Positions 9,611 to 21,700 are shown, numbered from the stretch's first letter. The stretch: DNA of 64,000 bases from Leptasterias polaris (GCA_037783415.1 JAZGTN010000022.1:5926001-5990000), one strand, 5' to 3'. The notes: a model not told the origin generated them from the sequence alone. Numbers and translations are program-made.

Positions 9611-11399
9611 TTTATGAGCGTTTGGCGCTCCCTGGACTCGTTAGTAGACAACGCAAGAATCCGGACTCTTTTCGAGCTCTTTGCGTGCCGATGTGTAAAA
9701 ATAATGTGTTTTCTTGAAACGGGAAAGAAAAACAGCGTGAAATTACCGAGGATCTGGAAGTTTGTAATTTATTGTCAGGTTTTGAATTGATGGGTAGATG
9801 TGTGTGGAGGATTTAAAATACTTGGTGTTCGGTTGATTTATGTTTATGTATGGTATGACGATGTGGTACCAGAGCATATAGCTTCAGAAGGTCTATGTAT
9901 TCTTTTGTATCATTTTGTTGTCCTTAATTGTTCGTCGAGTTCCAGACTATTAAGTTAAAAGAGAGATGCAAAGTTTCCGCATTATTCTACAACGCCCCCA
10001 ACGCCCAGTCCAACTCTACAAGGTTCAAGTGCAGCAGTTAACGACTGAAGCGTGACCCCCTGACGCCCACTCCGAAGGTTAACGGAGGGCATTTCCAGCA
10101 GGGCAAATGTTTCAACAAAATTAGAGTAGGCCTGGCATAAAAATTCGTTACGGTTCCTTTGCTGTGTACCCTTAAAAAGGGGGGACTTATAAATCTAAGG
10201 AGATAGGAAGCTGATACCCTTCTGTCAACAGAGAGCTAAGCAAGGATTGGTTTAAAAGGCCGGTCACTACCCTTGACACAACTGACATTGAACTGCTGCT
10301 TTCTATTCATCTTATACTCGCGTCTTTCTTAGCAACAGTAGCCCCGGGGCTGTATATGCTAACTGTATATCACCCGCCAAAAACTGGCCGCATTCGCATG
10401 CTCCTGTGCCGGATTCGTTTCTTCCCTGGATTGGTGGGGTGCGTGTTTTTGTGGTTGGGGTAGGTTTTGTTATGCTCATGGAGTAAGGGGTTATTTGTTT
10501 GAGGGAGGAGTTGGTCTTTTTGATGAGGAGGTGGGGGGGGGGGGGGGGTCTTGAGTTTGCAATTGGTTTGATATGTTTGATCGGCTGCGGGGTATCTTGG
10601 CAATGGATTGTCATGGTACCTTTTCAATTGCGCATTGAATAATTGTTTTTCCCCTGCACCTAGGAGTAAAAACTGATGCACAGTTGAGGTCGGATCCTGA
10701 TCTTAACCTGTTGCATTGAATAAAATCCACTGAGCTAATGGCCAAACTACTGTGTAGCATTTGCTAAAGTTCTCAGTTTCATTATGTTTCCTTTCCTCTC
10801 AAAATGTAAAGTTTATGACTTTATAACTTTTTAAATGAGTTGGCAGCTTTTGTAGAAGTTTACCATGGCTGGGAATTGTGTTAATAAATGCAAGCCGTGT
10901 ATTCAGGCTTAACGTCCCATAGAAGATCCATTGAATCCCGCTGGTCATCCTGCCGGACAATCTACAAGTCAATTCCGGTCAATAGAGACATATCAAGTTC
11001 AGGGACAACATGTGAGGGGGCCGCAGTTTAATAAATCACAGTGACCGTCTTGACTGGAAGGGGAGGCTCAAGTTACCGGTAATGGGTCGAGTCTTGAAGA
11101 CGTCAGTCTTGGGTGAAATGATCCGTGCATTGTCGCCAGGTTGACCCACAGAGTAGCCCGGGCGATTCGGTCCATCGGGCGGTACTGGAGACGGGCACTG
11201 ACTGTGTCCCGTAGGAAAGTATTTTATAAACATTTGACGAATACATCTATTGGATTAACAGGTGATGTACCAGCGACATGACGTTCTGATTGTTTCCAAC
11301 GAAGAGGAGAGGGAGTCTAAGTCATTGTTAGATGCACTTGATTGAAACATCTTTATTAAAATGAGTACTTATGAAGTTGTATAATAATGTAAATGTCTT
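9611..11399. other. Gene-free stretch with a G16 run
   Basis: No supported gene. It contains a G16 homopolymer (10533-10548) within G/T-rich sequence, and a moderately GC-rich block at 10920-11240. The 100- and 103-codon minus-strand frames at 10312-10681 cross the homopolymer and overlap each other in different frames, which argues against coding. Confidence 0.45.
10533..10548 (+). repeat. G16 homopolymer
   Basis: Sixteen consecutive G in a G-rich context (GGTGG before it). Confidence 0.95.
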
Positions 11400-11660
11400 T
11401 GTGTTGCAAACTGCTTACCAACCAAAATGACCTATGGTATAAATGCAAAGAAAAAGGTTAAAGGCCTGACGTTTCACAGTCTTTCTCAAAGGCTAAATGA
11501 CAGCACATTGCACATTAACGGGTATACATTAGTGTAACAGAAGCAGTCAAGGGAAAATACATGAATAGAGACTAGAGACTAGAGAGAGGGAGACGCAGAA
11601 AGCACACAGAAAAGCAAGGGGCAAACAATGAATAAAGAAACGTGGGTAAGAACGGATTTT
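11400..11660 (+). repeat. Dispersed GACGTTTC repeat, copy 3 (uninterrupted left part)
   Basis: Begins TGTTGCAAACTGCTTACCAA and runs through GGTATAAATGCAAAG to GGCCTGACGTTTC, CTTTCTCAAAGGCTAAATGA and ATACATGAATAGAGAC. It is the reference empty site for the insertion at 3209-3838. The central GACCTTAGCAGAG block present at 7110 is deleted here. Confidence 0.75.
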
Positions 11661-12885
11661 CACATCGTTTACATCAAATGTCTTTGGGAGTAGAATTATT
11701 TTTGCAAAGAGTCAAAAGATAGATTATTAACAAGATGTGAAAGTTTGTTCTTGTCCACGTTTCAATTGCCATTCTGGATAATATTGCCTCCTCGCTTTCA
11801 CAGGTAAGAAGAGAAGTTCGTAAACATCAATTCCTACAAGATAAATATGATCACAAATATATTTCAGAAATCAATGTAATTATTTAATTGCACAGCTATA
11901 CCCCTACCAGACTTGGTAAAATGTTAGAATATTAATCAAAATAAATAACAATAAACACTTTTAACAACCAAACCATACACAGAGCGCAAACATAAATCTT
12001 TCAAATTTAGTTGCACCCAAGCTTAGAATTTATGAGCGTTAAATCATGAAATATGTTGACCCCCCCCCCCCCCTCTAAAAGTATAAAATAGTTTGAACTT
12101 TTCTACCTCAAGTTTGTTTGTTTATATCTTCTAATAAACACACTTGTCGTTGAATAAAAACATTTGCTCATTTGAAAAGCAGTGTGTTGCTACTTTGCTA
12201 GTTTGATCAATTTGATCTCAAAACGAAAAAGTTGTCATGAGATGAAATAATTGCAGTTATATCTAATGATTTCACTGAAAGATAAATTCAATCAGCGCTA
12301 AGTATAAAGTGGTCTATCGAAAACTGCTGTGGTTCAATCTTTCAATATTTACGTCAGCTAATCTCCTCCTTTAATTACAATATACATCCTTCCTTTTGTA
12401 CTTCCTTTATTTTCCTATCAATACCTGGTAATGATTGAGCCAAAAGCTTTTAGTTGGTAATTTCATCTAGTCATCTTTAGAGGGGGCATTTGCCTCTACG
12501 TCTGCTCTTTACTCCGATCATGCTAATTAGTCACTGCTTTTTTATAACTCGGATTTTCTTGAAGGAAACCCACTGTTATCGTAGTGAGGCCATTGTTTAT
12601 TTCTCCCATTTAAATCAACGTAACGAAACCGAGGATGAAAGGAAAACTAATCGCCATGTTTGCATTGCATGCAAATCCACATTTGCGATTGTTTTTAATT
12701 GGGAACGTTGTAGAGACGGTTGTCAACATAACGGATTGGATTCAGTCTACAAATGAAACATCATTATTATTGATGTAGGAGAAAGAACTTCTGCAAGTAA
12801 GATGCATTAATCTTAATTAATAGAAACCTTAAACATAAGAAAATTTGCGGTGACACCCATGTAGACAGAGCTCTTTTGAGTGATG
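11661..12885. other. Gene-free AT-rich stretch
   Basis: No gene or known repeat recognised. It contains a C14 run at 12060-12073. An 88-codon + frame at 12490-12756 has no supporting context. Confidence 0.5.
12060..12073 (+). repeat. C14 homopolymer
   Basis: Fourteen consecutive C in AT-rich surroundings. Confidence 0.95.
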
Positions 12886-12950
12886 GTGGTTCTACTCAAC
12901 GTTTCGGACAGTATACTATGTCCGTCGTCAGCAGAATAATAGAAACCTGT
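12886..12950 (-). other. Hammerhead-like / Penelope-associated motif
   Basis: Read on the minus strand, the sequence has CTGACGA (12925-12931), a perfect 6-bp hairpin CGGACA...TGTCCG with an 8-base loop, then GAAAC and GTTGAGTAGA. CTGANGA, stem II and GAAA in this order form the hammerhead core. Two departures weaken it: one extra C between CTGACGA and a stem that closes onto GAAA, and no convincing stem I. Hammerheads are known in Penelope-like retroelements; here only a fragment without reverse transcriptase is visible. Probably a decayed copy. Confidence 0.35.
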
Positions 12951-13359
12951 TCTGTTTTCTGTTTAGAGAACTAATGGGATGTAATGTTTCTGGTTATTTT
13001 CATTCTATATGGGAGATCAAGTTTTAATATGTATCTGATAAAGGTAGATATTATTTCACTTTTCTGAATAAGAAAACAACACTTTAGACGAACTTTAAAA
13101 GATAGCGTAGCCGCATGTTTATGTACATATATTTGTGCTGGTCATTAAAACCCAATTCTCCAGACACCAATATCTACCGTCATTTCGTTTGCTTTCCAGT
13201 AATTTTCCTAGGATACCGCTAGGATTGAAACTTAAAACCACTTACTAACATTAAGTACAATAGCAATGCAAATGACTTTAGAGGGGATGGACGTTTTGTC
13301 TTGATTGTATATGCAAATGAGCTAAAAGGTCATAGAGGTCTTGGAACGATCTTAGACCG

Positions 13360-13765
13360 GTGATTAAACGCCTCACAGGCATGTATAAAGAAGGGGTGTG
13401 ACGTCAGCCTAACTACCTCCCAATCCATAGGTCCGTCAACCTAGCTTGCTATCCCCAAAGCGGGCAACCACCTCTGCCTTAAGAAAAGAAACAATACCGG
13501 CTGATTTTAAGCAGGCTGTCTCGCCCTTTGACCTTGCGAATAGGTTTGTACCGGCTAGCACAACACCGATGATAACAGCCCGGGGGCAATAGGGCCGGTA
13601 GTGCCCCGTATACAGCCTGCACGAGAACGCCGCCTAGTGCTTTCTTAAGACTCGCTGCTAGTTTGCTTAACTCGGAAAACGAAGCTATCCATTTTACCAG
13701 TTTCTCTCTTAACTCGATGCAATGGGTCGGGAGTGTCGTAGCTTTTACTAATGTTTGGAACATGT
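13360..13765. other. GC-rich island 2 with a 94-codon minus-strand frame
   Basis: A GC-rich block in AT-rich flanks. The minus-strand frame 13763-13479 starts MFQTLVKATT and has a plausible amphipathic middle. No splice sites, family motif or polyadenylation signal supports it, so it is listed only as a possible exon. A conserved non-coding element is equally likely. Confidence 0.3.
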
Positions 13766-14261
13766 TGGGAATAGAATGGTGTATTTTATGCTTTTCAAGT
13801 GCAGAAAAAAGATAAACAGAATCAAATCGAATGACTTACACGTAGTTTGAAGTGGAGCTGTGAATTCACTCTCCTAGCTAATTTGAATAAAGTTTAGAGA
13901 ACTTAATGTGCTTAAAGGAGAAAAAGGGCATAACTTACTAAATGAAATTTCTACTTAATTGATGATAGTTCAATTAACCTATTATATATTTTGGTCATCA
14001 TCAGTAACAATTAAATAACCAGACACACCTAAACTATATTGACATCCTAAGCAGGTATGTAGGCCTATGGGAAAGTCAATTTTTAGAATAAGTTGGGTAC
14101 ATTGAATACAAGTAAATAAATAAATAGCATTATTTTGAGTAGCTATTGATGTATTTGAGGGACAGTCCGATAATTTAGCATATTGTTTTATTATGAATCT
14201 TAATGGTAAAAAACACAACTTAATTTTTATCAATAGGCCTATCGTATTTTGAAGCTCACCT

Positions 14262-14708
14262 GGGGCCAATTTCATAGCGCCGCTTACGGCCGATTTTGCG
14301 CTTACTGTTTGAATTCCCATTTCATAGCACTGCTAACCGTATAGACCTTATGCATATGACGTCATTTGAGTAGGGCGCCCTCACCTAGAGGTCAAACGGA
14401 AGATGCTCATTGCCAGTCTTGTGCGCCGCGCGTACAAATCAGCGCGTTTCCATTGTTTCATCATCAGTTTACCTCTAAGATGGCGGCTTGGTGACGTCAA
14501 TGCATAAGGTCTATTAAGCACAGGAAAAGGCATGCTAACCCGCTGGTGAAAATGAATGACATACCAATGCAAATCCATGGTGAATGCGTAAGCTGGCCGC
14601 CTTATTTTCTTGCTCATCTGTGAAATACGCTTATGCTTAAGCACATTTTCGGCTATAGAAGGCACGAACATTTGCTTACTATTCAGCAGTGCTATGAGAT
14701 TGGTCCCT
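14262..14708. mobile_element. Inverted-repeat element GGGGCCAATTTCATAGC, with nested MITE
   Basis: The left end GGGGCCAATTTCATAGC and the right end (CAGTGCTATGAGATTGGTCC, its near-complement) define an element of about 275 bp plus a 172-bp insertion at 14342-14513. It is distantly similar at its ends to the GGGCCC-ended repeats at 1521, 16592 and 30886. No coding capacity. The nesting shows it is older than the inner MITE. Confidence 0.65.
14342..14513 (-). mobile_element. 172-bp MITE with CRE and YY1 motifs, copy 1
   Basis: The ends are inverted repeats TAGACCTTATGCA...TGCATAAGGTCTA, each followed inward by the CRE palindrome TGACGTCA. Near one end is TAAGATGGCGGCTTGG, which contains the YY1 consensus AAGATGGCGGC. 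A second copy in opposite orientation lies at 28067-28239. The TA at the borders is compatible with a TA target duplication (Tc1/mariner type), but both flanks are ambiguous. Confidence 0.85.
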
Positions 14709-15359
14709 GTTGTAAGATGTCACCGGAGTCAGTGATCTTGAAAAAGGCTTCTCATTCTTCATGGGTAAGGAAATACGGGACTTGGTTTATATGATTCTTA
14801 TAAGAGTCTGCAGTGATTGCTCAATGGAGAAAAAAAAACCGATTAAAACTAATAATAATAGTAATACTAACATTTACAAAGTGCACTGGTGCAGTCATGC
14901 TCCTCGGCTCAATGAAATGAAGAAAATGCACTACGCAGGTGCAATTGTATAATGGACAATCTAAGAATAAATATGAAAACTAAACTAACAAGTAAAAAAA
15001 TACAACAACATTTGGACTATTGTTAGGAAGATTATAAACTTTAAGGTGTTTTTTCCCAGAAATGTTTTACTTAAGTAAAATATTTTTCTGGAAGGAACAA
15101 ATCTTGAAGACTTTTTGTTAAACCTTCTCTTTAATCCGAAATTGCACACTGCATTTCTCCTTCCTGTCAATAGTCACGTTGGATTTCCATTAAAAAAAAT
15201 AACAAGACGAGATAATTTTGTTAAAAATCTCGGTGGAAGAGGAAGTTTGGAAGTAGAAATCTCAGTTGCCTAGACCTAGGTAACATTGTCATATGATGCT
15301 CTATACGACAGCTGTTATGATGGTCACGACCAGATCGAAGACAGTGTTTGTGTAACTCC
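14709..15359. other. Gene-free stretch
   Basis: AT-rich sequence. Nothing recognised on either strand. Confidence 0.5.
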
Positions 15360-15660
15360 GACCTTTTTTATATTCGCCGTACTCTTCGCGTAACGTGACC
15401 GTCGCGTTTGCCGTTCGATTCTACCTATTATTATATTATATTTTAATTCAAGCAAGCTTTTTACGGCGGGGGATAGCCGGGTTGTTCGCGCTGTAACCCA
15501 AAACTCCGAGTGAAAATATTTGGCCGAACCCGATCCCCGCACCGCGCGTCGCCGATTTGTTCGGCGGTCATCCCGTGTCGATTGGCCCACAGGGTGAATG
15601 ACACGACGGCCGTCCCGGGTCGATCTCCCGGAGTGAAATTACGTATTTCATATTTTCCTC
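15360..15660. promoter_or_regulatory. CpG-rich island
   Basis: About 35 CpG dinucleotides in 300 bp by hand count, more than base composition predicts, in otherwise CpG-poor AT-rich DNA. It includes ACCGCGCGTCGCCGA and a CGATTGGCCCAC block with an inverted CCAAT box. Such CpG retention marks unmethylated promoters or enhancers in animals. No TATA box or initiator could be fixed, and the frames of 86-88 codons crossing it on both strands are unconvincing. Regulatory role is inference. Confidence 0.4.
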
Positions 15661-16591
15661 CCGGATGCGCAAATATTTACATTAAACAAAATCTTTTATC
15701 AGTTTTACTTGGTTTTCTGTTATTGTTCTATTTGTTTTTTATATTATTTTCCTTCCTATTGTTGCATTGAAAGTTCTGTGGCGAAAACGAAACCTTACAA
15801 ATGGAGTACGTGTAAAATGGATTGTCTCGAAGGACCCCCTCGTTAAATCAGGACGATGTACCAGACAATGAACAACGATACGAAGATTGCAAACTTTGCA
15901 CGGGTCATCTTTTCTTATTAAACCTGCCATACGGAAGCGTTGCCTTCACGGCTGCACTTTTCAATTCCCCGGGTCATAATTTGAGCCGCGTTTTGTTTCA
16001 TTCAGCGTCAAATGGTATACAGGGCCCAATTTGGCAAGTGCAATTCCAAAATTTAATCAAACTGTAGGTATTGCGACGGTTGAGATCCATCAAGAAATAA
16101 AATCCCGACACACCATGGAAATAAGATAATTTAGAGATCTTACTTCCGGGTTGTGGCTTGCATGCTCCACGTGGTGCTTTTGAAGGGTGCGCTCTGTATA
16201 GCTTATTATATGAAATACACAGTACTATGTTATCCAACTAAAACCACCCATTTATAAAATCAAATAACGAAGGTTTTCAATGTGCTTATCAAGTAACCCT
16301 TTGAATTTTGTCTGAACAAAACTGGAAAAAAATATGTAATGAAGTGGCCTGTAATGCAAGAATCAAGTGTGTCCAGAATGCAGTGTTGTCACGTGTGGTT
16401 TTACAATACACGTTTTCTGAACGTGATTTAAAGTACATACAGGGTCACCCCAGAGACGTTCGCCTCAGTCGGATACTTTTCCTTATGTTGATAATTTTGT
16501 GTAACTATCTTCTGGTAACTTTCCTGAATTAGACAAGATTTTCTCCTGGTGTCCACGTGACACTTAAGACACATCTAGTCAAAGCAAACAA
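15661..16591. other. Gene-free stretch
   Basis: Several overlapping frames of 74-81 codons on both strands between 15740 and 16540 have no supporting features. Nothing else recognised. Confidence 0.45.
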
Positions 16592-16764
16592 AAAAATAGC
16601 TAAGCACAAAAATAGCTTAGCACTACAAAAATATGCTTACCAGAATAAGGATACCAGCCAAACTACCATGTTACATGTACAATTTGTGACTGGTATCCTG
16701 CTCATTTCTGCTTAGCAGTATTTTCAGCAATATTTTCTGCTTAAATAGCTCTATGAAATTGGGC
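16592..16764 (-). repeat. GGGCCC-family palindromic repeat, copy 2
   Basis: Shares AGCTAAGCACAA, CAGCCAAACTACCATG, TTGTGACTGGTATCCTGCTC and ATTTCTGCTTAGCAG with copies at 1521 and 30886. The right end is reduced to AATTGGGC and the left GGGCCC is lost. Confidence 0.75.
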
Positions 16765-18059
16765 GATGGACTGACTTTCAATATTGACGAAAAATTAGAC
16801 GAGAACCGAATATCTCAAAAATAGATGAAGAAATAAATGTTTTAAGAAATATCAAAATAAAAAGTAAAAAGAAAATCGTTAGTGTGCACTGGACAAAATA
16901 TGTTCTCGATATAACGAATATCGCACGATTCAATGTGCTCTTGTTTCTTTCTAAGCTACGTAATTTGTAATCTTTTTTTGTTACCCTCTCTGTTTTTTGT
17001 TTTGTTTGGTTTTTATGCGCCTCGGAATAAGTTTAGTCTTAGATAGATGGCGCTTCACAAGTTTTAATTATTATTATTATTATGAAGCACATTGTTTATC
17101 ATTACGCAGATGCACTGATACAGTATATATTACATTCTTTGGTAAAACCAAGGGCTTGAAGAAGACACATTTTTTTGATGAAAGTTTTTAAACTTTTGTA
17201 CTTCTCTGGACTACTCCTGGTCAAGATGTTTTTAGTGTCCAACGATTTAAAATAAATAAATAAAAATAAATAAATAAAACAATAGGCCTAACCGTTTCAG
17301 TCAACGAAACTGTGAACATAAATAATATGAAAATAATAATCATATTCAACAATGAATAACAAAATGATTAAAATTCGTTTATTCCCCAAAAGCTGGGTAT
17401 ATAAAAACAAAACACCCCCAACTAAATTAGTTGACGTTTATGTTGTAGATGCAATTTTATCTAATTAATAACCTAAAAGGCCTATTTTAAACAAACATTT
17501 CCCAAGATAACAGGGAGACTTGTAATTTCGTTGACATTTATAAATAGAACTGTGAGTGAGACAGTGTTCCCGATCTGTTTGACAAAAAGACCCGAATTAT
17601 TTCGTTCGTCCCAGCACAACCCCACCCCCTCCACACCCCCCGGCGTAAAATCACCATGTGTCTTGATTGTGGTTTATGCATGTTTTGTCTCTTAAGAAAT
17701 CTGACTCTGTTATCATATCCAGCAAAATCGAATAAATTGAGTCAACTGTCACATTTAAAGTCCTCAACTTTTCCTTTTTTCATTTGTGAAACCCAAGGTA
17801 GGCCAACAGTAGCAGTGTTAAAGAGACGAACAACTTTCGTTTACTAACTTCTAATTTCTAACAATTCGTGTACGCATTAATGAACTTAGACCTTTCTAGA
17901 AAATGACTTGGTTTATAAACATCCAAGTAGGAAAAAAGACCAGCCAGGGCATCTACCCGTATTCCCTTCTAATGCAAATCTAACCATAATAGTCATTGGT
18001 AACAAAGACTTGATTGTATACGGGTATCTTTCACAAACGAAAAATATTGAGATCAAGAG
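16765..18059. other. Gene-free AT-rich stretch
   Basis: Contains an ATT run at about 17066-17085 and an AAATAAATAAAT tract near 17250-17278 that may be a retroposon tail. No gene recognised. Confidence 0.5.
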
Positions 18060-18330
18060 GTCGTAAAAACATTTCCAGCGGGAATGCTGAGCGGGTTTGC
18101 CCCTAGCCCACGGCGTACGTCAACCCCTCCCTTGGACAACAGCGTCCCGGTGAATGGCCGACCGGAGTTCGGGATGGCTTGACCCCGGCAGTTGTGCCGG
18201 GCCCTTGTTAGCGGGAGGCGCTGCCGAGCGAGCCCCGGTAGCCTTTTACTCCGTTCACGGTATACCGACTCTCATTCTCGGTGTATTATTGCACCGGTCC
18301 CGAGGTGACTGAGTCTAATAACTGATTTTG
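18060..18330. other. GC-rich island 3
   Basis: About 270 bp of GC-rich sequence with short local inverted repeats (for example CCCCGGCAGTTGTGCCGGGC, and GTATACCGA paired with TCGGTGTAT). It resembles neither rRNA nor tRNA. A TATTGCACCGGTCCCGAG block recalls miR-92, but the required hairpin is missing. Candidate conserved non-coding element. Confidence 0.35.
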
Positions 18331-20054
18331 ACAACACCACAATAGCCCTCAATGAAGACCAGTAACTGCTTTGTTCACCAAACGCCATGATCGGGCATTT
18401 TGGGAGTTATATAAAAATCGTTACGCAGGCCAGTGCATCTTTCATACCAACTGCAATGGTAGAGATTGGGAGTCAAGAACACAAGCACAATCTATTAATG
18501 GAAATACACTCAGTGGAACCACTTCTAACTAACATTTAGACGAGCACAGGATTGAACATGAGAAGGTACATTAAAGAGGTAGGAATGTTTTCATGTTTAA
18601 CATTCATTCATGTATTCACACATGTTAACAATGTTCCAACACTCAATGACGGTTGTATACGAGAGCATCTACACACAGCACAGAATGCAGATTCGAACCC
18701 GCGACCCTGCAAAGTATTCCAATATCACACGAGTTGATTCAAAAATTATTCGTCAAAATAATTCGTAGAACTTTTGGTGTCTATTCAGTTGTCTTTTGTT
18801 CATATATTTCCAGTTTTGTTTTAGGATTTCGATATGTATGGAACGAATACTAGTCTACTCGGCATATAGGACGATAAAGATTTATGTTTCTATACTGAAC
18901 ACTAATAATTCACTTGTAGTTTGTAATCAGGATATAGACACGGTTCAGTGGCCTTCACTAAATGCTATAGTCAAACGAACACAAGATCTTAAACACCACC
19001 TAACACCACTTCCCATTGCATTATCATAATCGATCTTACCGAAAACCAAACTCAGTAGCTATTTAATGTGTTTCTTCCACGAGTAACACCATAAACTGAC
19101 TCTTTCAGTCTGCCGCTTTCATGATGTAAAAAACAAACTGGACGAACTCCGCATAATCGATATAGGCCTACTTATTCAGTCAAGATAGATAGGCCTAAGT
19201 AAACTAATTGTAGCTTAGAAGAATCTACACACAAGTTGAATTCAGACATGATGTATTTTGATTGACTGACATTTGTCACTATTTCGCAAATTGGCGGTGG
19301 AATTCAATTTTACAGTTAAAGGTAATTTATGGAAATATTAAAGCACATGCTTTGGATAATGTGCTTTGACCCAAAACAGTCTGAAGACACTTTTTCAGCC
19401 TTCTTGTTTAAAAGATGGCGTATACTCTGACAAGCAAAACAATCACTGCATCTTGGGTTTAATCTATTTTAACTCACCTCTCAATTAAATGTTAATATTA
19501 AACGAGTCAACCCACGCCCCTAGGGCACTGTCTATAGCCAATAAATGAATACGAGATTCAAAAAGAAACTTTTATGTTAACAGTGTAAGGAAATTTGCGG
19601 GATTGTCATCGCGAAGCCATCTCACAGGTATTTTGACAAGGAGTAACCCTGTGTATAAAGGGAAGGGGGTGAATGCATTGCATGTGTTATCTGAAGCTAC
19701 AGGCCTATCCTTTGATAATATTCAATCAGTCATAAAACTAAACGTGAAATCGCATTGCACCAATACCTTGATACAACTAAGCACCACTCCTGTGTTTACA
19801 TAACGAATCAAAAGAACTCAACCATAGTTTGGGTGAGACCTATGTCTCGCTGTTATGATGTACATATTTTTTTACTGTATACCCTGACATTGCAGCACGT
19901 GATATCAAAACTAAAGTGGGGCAAGGGTTCCGGTGCAACCTGCCCGCCCCCAACGAATCGGTTCGCATGTCAAAGAACTTGGGGCTTACGGGTGACCCCT
20001 TCTCCTGTGTTATTACCCCTTGTGATGAGTCTTCAACAAAGTATTTCGGTTAGC
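18331..20054. other. Gene-free stretch
   Basis: AT-rich. A B-box-like GGGTTCGAATC lies on the minus strand near 18690 but without a matching A box or cloverleaf, so it is at most an old tRNA-derived repeat. No gene recognised. Confidence 0.45.
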
Positions 20055-20345
20055 TCCTCCGTCGTTTTACCGCCACCTCTCCGCCAAGACATGGGGGTGC
20101 TCCCCCTTGAACCTCTTGCTTCCAAACACCAGAATACAGGCTCGTATTCAGGTTAGCTTCTATGTTCATTTTACCCCCACCTCTCCGTCCAGACATGAGG
20201 GGTGCTCCCCCTTGAACCACTTGCTTCCAAACACCAGAATCCAGGCTAGTATTTTAGGTTTTATCTTCTCTGTTCAGTTTACCCCCACCTCTCCGTCCGG
20301 ACATGATGGGTGCTTCCAGAATCCAGAATCCGGGCTCATGGCAAC
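20055..20345 (+). repeat. Tandem repeat, period about 104-108 bp, 2.7 units
   Basis: The units share CCACCTCTCCGYCMRGACAT, GTGCTCCCCCTTGAACC and GCTTCCAAACACCAGAAT; successive GACATG anchors lie near 20091, 20195 and 20303. Frames crossing the array simply translate the repeat. Confidence 0.85.
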
Positions 20346-21239
20346 GTTCTGATATTGATAGCGTTTGGTTCTTAAATGGACATCGATCCTATTGCGAATT
20401 CAAGAGTAAACCAGAATTGGACGAATAATTTTACCATATCGTATAAATTTATGATTGCGGAAAGCTTTCAAGTACCTTTTAGTACTTGTTTTTACATGAA
20501 AACTGCCATTTCTCTTCGAGATTATGTTAAGATGTTCAGCGACTATGTGAGGTCTGCCTCAGGAATGTTATCACCATTGAAAGGAAGTGCCAATTTTAAT
20601 GATACTGAGTATGCAAAAAATGCTGGGAATCTATTTATAGACACCAAGAACACGAAGGTGATTGTCAAGATATATTTAGTTTTGTTTGGATCGACAAGAC
20701 AACTTATGAACCAGTATAGTGAATGTTATCGTACTATTAGTTCATGTTTTAAGGACACTTAAAATTGTTCCGGCAAATATTAATCATGGTGAGAAACTTA
20801 ATCGATTTCAAACAACTGGATAATCATACAGTTAATGTTCGGAATAACTTGCAATGACTTGTTGATTATTTTACAAATGTTCAAAGAAGGGACAAATAAG
20901 AGGATTTTTTTATTAAGTATTAGGCCTACAGACAAATAGTACGCAATCCTTATGGGTATGCTTGTACTGTTTGTTCTAGTTCAAACGGAACGCATTCTGC
21001 ACAGGATTATCAGTGCAGGTTGTATTACCGCTCTACATAATATGCAAATCATCCACGCGGATGACAAAGGCACGCAAACTGGCCTCAAACCTAAACACCT
21101 GCGCATTCAAAACACACTCAACTAATTTAGTTTCTAAGCCCTTGTTTGTAAGAATTGTTATCGACAACTTTGTCATGCTCTTGTGTTTCCATGTTTAGTT
21201 GGATTATTGAAGCTCTTCACATACTGATTTTGTTCTCGT
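20346..21239. other. Gene-free stretch with one 128-codon frame
   Basis: The + frame 20376-20762 (128 codons, MDIDPIANSRVNQ...) is among the longer unexplained frames. It has ordinary residue composition, but no splice sites, family motif or polyadenylation signal was recognised. It is kept only as a weak coding candidate. Confidence 0.25.
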
Positions 21240-21700
21240 TTTTGACGCTCGTATAAACAGTAGTGCTGGTGCAAGGGACTAGACTGCATCACAAGGGGAT
21301 AGCACCACGATCGCTGGGGACAAAGCAACGCAAGCGCTTCGTGTATTTGGGGATTTGGCGGGAATTTTGCCGCCCAAAACGCAGCATCAATAAGACCTCA
21401 TAACAAGGAGAGGGCTTACTCTGTACAAACGCACGGACGATAACTAATGCGCCATTGATTGAATCTAAAAACCGGCTGATATTTCCAGAGTTGTCAGTTT
21501 TTGGTTTCCGGGGAAAATAGAATCAACGGGGAAATGTGCGCCATTTACGGGGGATGAAGGTGGCCGGTCTGGTGGCATATCGAATGACTGGTGGGGATTA
21601 AATGGAATCTGCCTGGAAATTCAATTTATAAAATGGGCCCGTGCACATGCGCTTCATTTTGGAGGTTTTTCAATTTGAAGTTTTATTGCTGGAAATAAAA
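21240..21700. other. GC-rich island 4
   Basis: Moderately GC-rich, with an E2F-like TTTGGCGGGAATTTTG at about 21354 and several GGATTAA/GGGGATTA homeodomain-like sites (for example near 21595). No coding frame of note. A cis-regulatory element is possible; motif matches alone do not establish it. Confidence 0.3.

Noticed and set aside
10312..10681. Two overlapping minus-strand frames of 100 and 103 codons
   Set aside because: Both cross the G16 run as Pro stretches and use different frames of the same DNA.
18286..18308. miR-92-like word TATTGCACCGGTCCCGAG
   Set aside because: Matches the seed of miR-92, but no arm on either side pairs with it to give a precursor hairpin.
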